The notes under the pieces were generated by a model. It saw only the letters and a program-made list of their open reading frames with translations. It was not told the origin of the DNA and ran no database searches. DNA of 64,000 nt from Dryococelus australis (taxonomy: Eukaryota > Arthropoda > Insecta > Phasmatodea > Phasmatidae): assembly GCA_029891345.1 (NCBI GenBank), contig CM056995.1, positions 219,506,260-219,570,259 of the forward strand. Direction: 5' to 3'. This document shows positions 58,443 to 64,000 of the stretch, in pieces. Numbering within the stretch: position 1 is the stretch's first letter; every line of letters begins with the position of its first letter. The position numbers and the translations under genes are program-made.

Positions 58443-59066
58443 TTTAATTTGCGAGGACACTTCCAAGAATAAGAAAAATGGCGAACTTTTGCCAAATGAT
58501 ATTCGCTGATTGATAGTAGGGCCAAGCAACTGTACGAAGACGAATTTAATCATTAATTGTATTAATATAACTGAACAGCAAAATCTTAATAAACTCTATC
58601 TGTGCTCTAAAAGTTTGAATCATCCAAAACATATTCAATTACAAGATTATTTTAAGTGATATCCAAAAAAATTAATGATAAAATGGCTTATTTTTTAAGT
58701 AGCAATGGTGTAATGGTGTCAATATATCAGTGTGAAATTAATTATCTCATTATTTTCGATGATGTAATATTGGATGAGCAAGATGTATTCTGCGAATATT
58801 TTACTAGAGGTCGGCATAAAAATATAGTTTTTTTTTTTATCTTGCAAAGACATATTCCGGAGTCCCGAAGCAATAAGTACGAGATAACACAAATTTTCTG
58901 CGTATATTTCGACAAGATGAAACAAATTTGAGACATATATAGTGCGAGGAGACATGAGTTTTGAGAAATTTAAAGAGATATGTGCCAAGTGGCTGGACGA
59001 AAATTATAATTTTTTAACATTATACTTGAGTAGAAAATGGACAGTGGGAAATATCGTAATTAAATA
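58443..59066 (+). pseudogene. Polinton B: FtsK/HerA-type packaging ATPase
   Basis: This is the genome-packaging ATPase, paralogous to the element A copy. KNGELLPNDIR, a stop and LIVGPSNCTKTNLIINCI place Walker A (GPSNCTKT) at 58519-58542, with Thr where Gly is usual just before Lys. LYLCSKSLNHPKHIQLQDYF follows. Walker B NYLIIFDDVILDEQD (58737-58781) keeps both Asp residues. FTRGRHKNIVFFF, ETNLRHIY-type sequence in another frame (about 58925) and a C-terminus near 59066 complete the order. Several stops and shifts break it; its N-terminus is divergent from the penton gene. Confidence 0.85.
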
Positions 59067-60107
59067 AAGAATTTTATATTTTAACTCTCTCTCTCTCTTT
59101 CTCTCTCCTCTTGTGAATTCAATATTTGTGTAGTTGCACAACTGCGACTAGAAATACGTTTTACAAATTAGCTTATCTTCTTCATTTACTGAACTGCAGC
59201 GCATTCTCATAGTGATAGAAAAAAGCTTATCTGCTCTCTCGTCCACAACTAATTCTTTAGCTCACTCTATTATTGGAAAAAAAACATATCTGCACTATCG
59301 TTCGCAACTGAACTGCAGTGTATTCTGGCCTCAGTGGTGCAAATTTTCCTCGTTGGTGAGCTCAGTCCGCAACAGGATATGTTATCATGCTGTGCTGATA
59401 TCTAGGAAAGATGCGGAAAGTTTACTCCTCGCAGAGAACACGCTGTGAGTCACTGCTGCAAAAGTGAATAAAATTATTTCCTCACCAAGCATGAAACACT
59501 CCCATTATTAACATTGCAGCTCACCATATGCATCATTTTTATCAGCGCCTCTCTTTCCCAGTCACTTTGGCTCAGTGGTTGGGTGCCTGGTTTTTAACTC
59601 GAGATTCGGGGTTCGATTCCCGGTTGAGAGAATAATTTAATTGTGTGAAAAGGTGCCCATACTTTTAAATAATCACCAAACCATTTTAAAAAAATATCTT
59701 GCCCATATACTCATTATATGGGTGTTGATACAAAAAAATGGTACTTCTGAAGCCTCAGAAGAAATGCTCTCCACACTACACTGTAGTGTATCACATGTAT
59801 CAGCTTTCTCATATGTCGAAGGTGCCACAGCATATGAGAAGGGACTACGATAAGACAGAATAAAAAATAAAAAACCTCCCACTTCATTAAAAAAAGTTTT
59901 AAAAAAAGCATATTGGTGAAGTGTGAGATTTTTCCAATTTGAGTGTTAAGTTGGGTTCTAAATATGACAGGAAAAATTAACACGTCACTGGCGTCGGCAT
60001 TAATTTGCTTGCAAACCTGGGAGGTCCCTGGCGCAGCATTAGCTTGCTTGTAAACCTTTTATGTTTTTCAAATATGTACACAAATATGTACACATATTTT
60101 ATAAATC
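59067..60107. other. Polinton B: non-coding right flank with (CT)n and tRNA-like sequence
   Basis: There is no gene. It holds a (CT)n tract at about 59085-59107 and an unassigned near-duplicate pair of phrases (GAAAAAAGCTTATCTGCTCTC near 59217 versus AAAAAACATATCTGCACTATC near 59278, each followed by a CACAACTA/CGCAACTGAAC block). A tRNA-like string lies at 59567-59635. The repeat-like block 59990-60055 has GCATTAATTTGCTTGCAAAC and GCATTAGCTTGCTTGTAAAC. Confidence 0.6.
59567..59635 (+). repeat. tRNA-like sequence, probably SINE head
   Basis: TGGCTCAGTGGTTGGGTGCC resembles a tRNA A-box/D-arm and GGGGTTCGATTCCC a B-box, 69 bases in all. The T-stem has a mismatch and the anticodon stem is poor, so it is unlikely to be a working tRNA. 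Its body does not match SINE families 1 or 2. Confidence 0.45.
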
Positions 60108-60653
60108 AGTAGAATATAGCAGAGCTTGGCACAACTGAAAAATTTAACTAAAATTCAACCAATTTCACGCTAAATTCAAACAAATTTCTCATTCCTTGTC
60201 AAATTTTTCTAAGTGCAACTGAAAATCAAAATCAGTTTTCAGCTTGTGTTCACTCTTTGTGTGTGGTTCTTTAAAAACTTATTTTCGAGCTAAATCATCA
60301 TATTTATTTGATGAAATTCCAATAATTTTCATACTTTTCTCGTGATATAATTAAAATTTTAAGTAAATATTGCCCTTTTTGACCTAATTTTAGCCTCATT
60401 CACACTGAAAACGAACCACTGATCAAAGAGTGAGCAAAGTATGTTTTTTAAACGAAGTGTGTTTGATTGAGAACGCAGATTTGGGTCAAATTATCTTGAT
60501 TTTGGGTCAAATTATCTTGATTTTAGGGGTGAAATTGAAGAGACTAATCGCGTTTTCAGATGAAGTTGAGAAAATAATGTTTGAAAGTGCGAAATTTGCA
60601 TAAATTTTAGTTAAATTATTGAGTTGCGCCAAGATCAGCTATAGTCTTCTACT
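60108..60653. repeat. Polinton B right terminal block
   Basis: The outer end (60602-60653) is the inverted copy of the element's left terminus. The inner end at 60108 starts AGTAGAATATAGCAGAGCTT, a direct copy of it. The interior is directly, not inversely, similar to the left block (for example TTGTGTTCACTCTTTGTGTG and GATTGAGAACGCAGATTTGG), and TTGGGTCAAATTATCTTGAT is doubled at about 60480-60520. Confidence 0.88.
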
Positions 60654-60659
60654 ATTAGT

Positions 60660-62145
60660 TAATTTTAAGACATTAACCTTAGAAAAAAGTCACTGCCCCT
60701 ACCTGCATATATTTGAAGTGGCGCTCTGAGTCATGCGCCCAGTTAACATAGTAACGATGGATGGGAAGTAGTTCCGTATACTAACACTCCATTACTCGCG
60801 TCCCTAGCTCGACAAAATTGCTTGCTCGCGCAGTATCTGCGAGATACGTTGCAATAAATATTGTAAATAAATTAATACGCTGCAATAATTATGCTATTAG
60901 TGAAAGAAAAGTAACACTAAACAACATTTTAAAACATGTTTATTTGAAAACATACAAAAGCCACACAGAAAAGAGTTGTGTTGTGAACAAAATATTTCTA
61001 TACATTTTTATATTTTAAAATCAGCCTTCCTGGTCTTCTATCTGTACCAAGCTACGCTTTGGAAATTGCATTCTTTTAAAAAATATTTGTGTCAAAATAT
61101 ACAAAGCAACACAGAAAACTACTTCAAAATATGCACAAGAAACACAGAAAACGGACATTTTGTGAACCAAACATAACGGCAAATTATTTAGCCTTTCTAC
61201 TCTTGTAGCTCTAATAAAGCGGTTTTCAAAAATGAAATTCACTCATCTTCGTGTACAAAGTCTCTTGGAATGCATCTGTCAGGACACATGAAAGAACAAT
61301 GTTGCAGACAAAGATATTGGCCTCACGTGCGGCACGAGTATCATGTAGTCGAGTTTTTTTTTTTTTTTTTTTTTTTTTCTGGCTTGGCATGCAACCTTTG
61401 CGTGAAGCACCCTCATTGCTAGTGATGCTCTTATTACTAGTGTTGTTTCTTTGCATTAGGCTGATCAGCCTTCGCCAATACTTCTTCGAGTCTGTTTGGA
61501 ATTGACAGCTGCAGACAGCTGAGATTTGACATTTTCACCAATTGTCCTTCAATGGGTTCTCTTATCAGACACCTTAGGAACAGTCGGCGACGTCGAACCT
61601 CATTTCCTTTTCCCAGAAATATTACTTGAGGATCGATTCCAGCGATGTTGAGCATCGAAAAGAAGACAACTATTGGCCACCTTCGAGTATTCCGGGCAAC
61701 ATTGTATGCCGAACACATCTTGTCTACAATATCAACCCCTGCTTTGTGTTGGTTATAAATGGTAACCATCTCTGGTTTCGTTTTCTCTTCAGTTGTACCA
61801 TCAATTCTGCCATCCAAATGCATGCTTGATATTATAAGCACATTCTGTTTTTTTTTGCTCTTGTTCTTAGGAACATATGAAACAATTGTTCCCTCTTAAT
61901 GATAGCCAAAAACGCTCTTCGTTAGCATTCCCAGCCGTGATGTTACGAAGTGTAGAAATGAACAGATTCGTTAGATATTTACTTTTCAAATAATTTCACA
62001 ATTTCACTTGACCGACGCATCAATAAAGTGATGAGGCCTATGACAGTGTTGATCTTACATAAGGTGGAAGAATACACAACGTGCATAAAAGTATATTTTA
62101 AGCAGGGCTTTTCAAAAGTGCTCATTTTACCGAGAATAGCCTTTA
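60660..62145. mobile_element. MITE B copy interrupted by a piggyBac remnant
   Basis: At 60672-60770 the sequence matches the left third of MITE B (AGTCACTGCCCCTACCTGCA, GTAACGATGGATGGGAAGTA), lacking the outermost 35 or so bases beside the Polinton target site. At about 61960-62145 the right part of MITE B follows (TTCACTTGACCGACGCATCA, ending CCGAGAATAGCCTTTAG). The 1.2 kb between holds a piggyBac transposase C-terminus. Either a piggyBac inserted here or the MITE is a deletion derivative of this longer element. Confidence 0.65.
61226..61841 (-). pseudogene. piggyBac-type transposase C-terminal remnant
   Basis: The reverse strand is open from 61841 to 61437. It reads TKPEMVTIYNQHKAGVDIVD, KMCSAYNVARNTRRWPIVVF and FSMLNIAGIDPQVIFL, which match the region around the third catalytic Asp (GVD..D) of piggyBac transposases. 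After a T-run (61355-61379 on the + strand) the downstream sequence has Cys-containing pieces (IFVCNIVLSCVLTDAF in a shifted frame), consistent with the C-terminal Cys-rich DNA-binding domain. The N-terminal half is missing. The 134-codon open stretch is the best preserved; overall non-functional. Confidence 0.85.
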
Positions 62146-62738
62146 GTTGAATGTCGTGGTGTTCCTAATAAACCTTACACAATGCTAAATAAAACTCACG
62201 AGAAACGAAACTCGAAACGAATTACAAGAGGGACACAGAGTACACATAGAAGACAGAGGTGGAATGGCGTTGCGTATAGCGAACTCCAGCCACAGACCCC
62301 AGCAAAATGGCCTTGCAGGTCGGTAACTTGGCGGACGTGGTTCACCACTCACCACCTAGGGACTGACTCCCCAGGCGGCAGCCCGACTAACAGAGAATAT
62401 TATGTCACGTGGTTACGAGCAGCAACAGGCATGCTAGCCTGATTGCGGTAACACAAACATAAATTGCGAAGAAGTGGAGCGAAGCCTTGAGCACTTCTAA
62501 ACAAACCCCACCAGGCGGGCCGAGTACGCCAGATAATACGGCTGGAAACGCGGCGAACGAGGTCTTTGTCGTCGTGACACTGCGCCAGCAAGACGTCCAG
62601 AGATGGGGACATGCCATCCGCCGACATTTGTCTAGTCTTCAGCCTACGGCATCTTGGACAAGATGAAGTCGGACCATAGTAGACTAGTCAGAGTGGTTTT
62701 TATATCTACACAAGTAATCTAATAACAAATCATGAATA

Positions 62739-62982
62739 TCTATAGGCTGTTCACGGTAAAGTGAGCACTTTTTAAGGCCCTTCCAAATTTTTCATTTCCT
62801 CCAATTTCCATCTTCCTGCTGCTTTTTAATATAAACATTGCAATGTGACCAATAAACACAGTGTAAACAGTTCACCACCCGTGAAACTTAGTGCCTGAGG
62901 CTGCAATAAGATATATTTATTAGTGGCTAATGACCGTTGGGAGGGCCTTAAAAAGTGCTCACTTTACAGTGAACAGCCTATA
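62739..62982. repeat. MITE A copy, 244 bp, full length
   Basis: It runs from TATAGGCTGTTCACGGTAAA to ACTGTGAACAGCCTATA-type ends (one base variant ACAG on the right). The inverted ends extend through AGTGAGCACTTTTTAAGGCC. The interior shares ATAAACACAGTGTAAACAG with the 32603 copy. Confidence 0.9.
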
Positions 62983-63320
62983 ACACGATGTAACCAAGTA
63001 AACTTAACGAGAGCTCCTCCGATTTAACGAGTAACTAACATTCTGTAATTAGTTGTAAAACATATTGTGACGAGATGTAATTTGATACTGATTGTAATAC
63101 AAAGACGATTGTGAATATATTTGAGTTCACCTTTGAGTACGCCTAACCGAAACATATATGTTTAATATAAAATATAGTTATCCACATGAAAGTCACACGC
63201 TTTTAAACACGTAACAACGTGCAATAGCCGATCAGAGTAGAGGATCGTTTCCACAGCCTTGCACGGCCAACGTGCGCCCGAGTCCGCTTGCATCGAAGAA
63301 ACCGCCTTGTCATTTCGCGG

Positions 63321-63571
63321 GGGCCACGGTGGCTGAGCGGTTAGCGTGCTCGCCTCCCACCAAGGTGATCCGGGTTCAATCCCCGGCCGGGTCACTCCGG
63401 ATTTTCGCATATGGCAATCGTGCCAGACGATGCCGTTGGTCGGCGGGTCTTCTCCGGGATCTCCCGTTTCCCCCACAATTTCATTCCGGCGCTGCTCCAT
63501 ACTTACCTCAATCACCTCATTGGCTCTCAAGAACTCGATGTTAAGAGCCGCCAAAATCTCTCTTGTCATTT
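63321..63571 (+). repeat. tRNA-headed SINE, family 1, best-preserved copy
   Basis: GGGGGCCACGGTGGCTGAGC starts the element. The B-box is GGGTTCAATCCCC. The body and tail blocks (GGCAATCGTGCCAGACGATG, TTCATTCCGGCGCTGCTCC, CTCGATGTTAAGAGCCGCC) are nearly intact. The 90-119 codon ORFs across 63272-63705 and the minus ORF at 63162-63626 are readings of this repeat. Confidence 0.9.
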
Positions 63572-64000
63572 CGCTTCCATGTAGTTGCCTATTCTGTGGT
63601 CCGGCTGCGCGATATCCACTTTCCAATATCGTTTCGGAACATGTCGACTACGTCTGTATCGGTGCGTTATATTTACAGACAATTTCCAGACAATTTCGCG
63701 AGTAAATTTAAGGACGTGTTAAACTGTGCCCGCTTGTACCACGAAGTTTCGTTTCTATTGGACCACAGTTTGTTAGACACGCCCCGGACGACTTTCGGCC
63801 AGTAACAGATCTGTAGGGAAAACAAGGACAGGATACCGTGTTACTAGGTCAGTGATTAAAAAGTAGAAACAGACAATGAACAACTAATTGATGCTCAAGT
63901 TCACAAAGGACTGTCGAGTTTTAGCTTGTTGCCAAATGTATTCGCGAAATTCTTGGATCTCCAGCTATATTGCTCTCACTGGGTGTTGAAAATCGATGGC

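Larger units (their letters stand above)
45304..60659. mobile_element. Polinton/Maverick element B with 6-bp target duplication
   Basis: This is a 15,344-bp element (45310-60653) bounded by identical ATTAGT 6-mers at 45304-45309 and 60654-60659. The ends are inverted repeats beginning AGTAGAA and sharing GATCTTGGCGCAACTCAATA; by hand 47 of 52 terminal bases match. Polintons typically are 15-20 kb, start with AG, make 6-bp duplications and encode protein-primed DNA polymerase B, retroviral-type integrase, packaging ATPase and capsid proteins. All of these remnants are found inside. Almost every gene carries stops or frameshifts. The gene set (PLA2, penton, fibre-like protein) is of the animal adintovirus type. 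Confidence 0.92.
62146..64000. other. intronic sequence after MITE B
   Basis: A GC-richer block (62180-62650) has overlapping ORFs of 70-86 codons that I do not recognise. It is followed by MITE A (62739-62982), a SINE (63321-63571) and unassigned sequence to the window end. No downstream PKG kinase exon (such as the HRD or DFG motif) is found. Confidence 0.5.

Noticed and set aside
59567..59635. Functional tRNA gene
   Set aside because: The A and B boxes are present but the T-stem and anticodon stem have mismatches, so it is more likely a SINE head or pseudo-tRNA.
45310..60653. Two independent MITE-like insertions flanking unrelated sequence
   Set aside because: Neither terminal block has its own target duplication, whereas the outermost ends share an exact ATTAGT and the interior is a coherent Polinton gene set.
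63162..63626. 154-codon minus-strand ORF and overlapping plus-strand ORFs of 90-119 codons
   Set aside because: They run through the SINE at 63321-63571; similar peptides arise from the other SINE copies at 2495, 32319 and 40179.

Overview
The window is a piece of an arthropod, probably insect, nuclear genome. It is AT-rich and built from very long introns full of dispersed repeats. The only host gene I can support is a cGMP-dependent protein kinase (PKG) on the + strand. Seven coding exons between 1243 and 43622 have matching splice phases throughout. They encode both cyclic-nucleotide-binding domains and the start of the kinase domain. The 5' exons and the rest of the kinase lie outside the window or in intron I could not resolve; no further exon is seen from 43623 to 64000.

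The most striking content is two decayed Polinton/Maverick-type (adintovirus-like) DNA elements in introns of this kinase gene. Element A (about 9.19-13.29 kb) is a fragment. It holds a phospholipase-A2-like minor virion gene, a C2H2 zinc-finger segment followed by a 21-bp minisatellite, an FtsK/HerA-type packaging ATPase, a conserved coiled-coil protein, and a retroviral-type integrase with a chromodomain-like tail. Element B is nearly complete. It runs 45310-60653 (15,344 bp), has 52-bp terminal inverted repeats, and is flanked by the same 6-bp target duplication (ATTAGT) at 45304-45309 and 60654-60659. It carries, in order: a double-jelly-roll-type capsid protein (-), the coiled-coil protein, PLA2, a Gly/Ala-rich basic membrane-active-type protein, a fibre-like repeat protein, a zinc ribbon, a truncated integrase, a BRO-family gene (-), several small proteins including a duplicated zinc-binding protein, a protein-primed-type DNA polymerase B, a penton-like protein (-) and the packaging ATPase. 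Nearly all of these are broken by stops or frameshifts, so both elements look like dead fossils.

The rest is repeats. One tRNA-headed SINE family has seven copies and a second SINE family has two. Two related short inverted-repeat families (MITE A about 240 bp, MITE B about 415 bp) share the ends TATAGGCTGTTCACGGTAAA. There are also a dead mariner, a piggyBac remnant inside a MITE B copy, a degenerate tandem array at 28.4-29.8 kb, and several long TA microsatellites, some set in perfect hairpins. Exact species cannot be decided from sequence alone.
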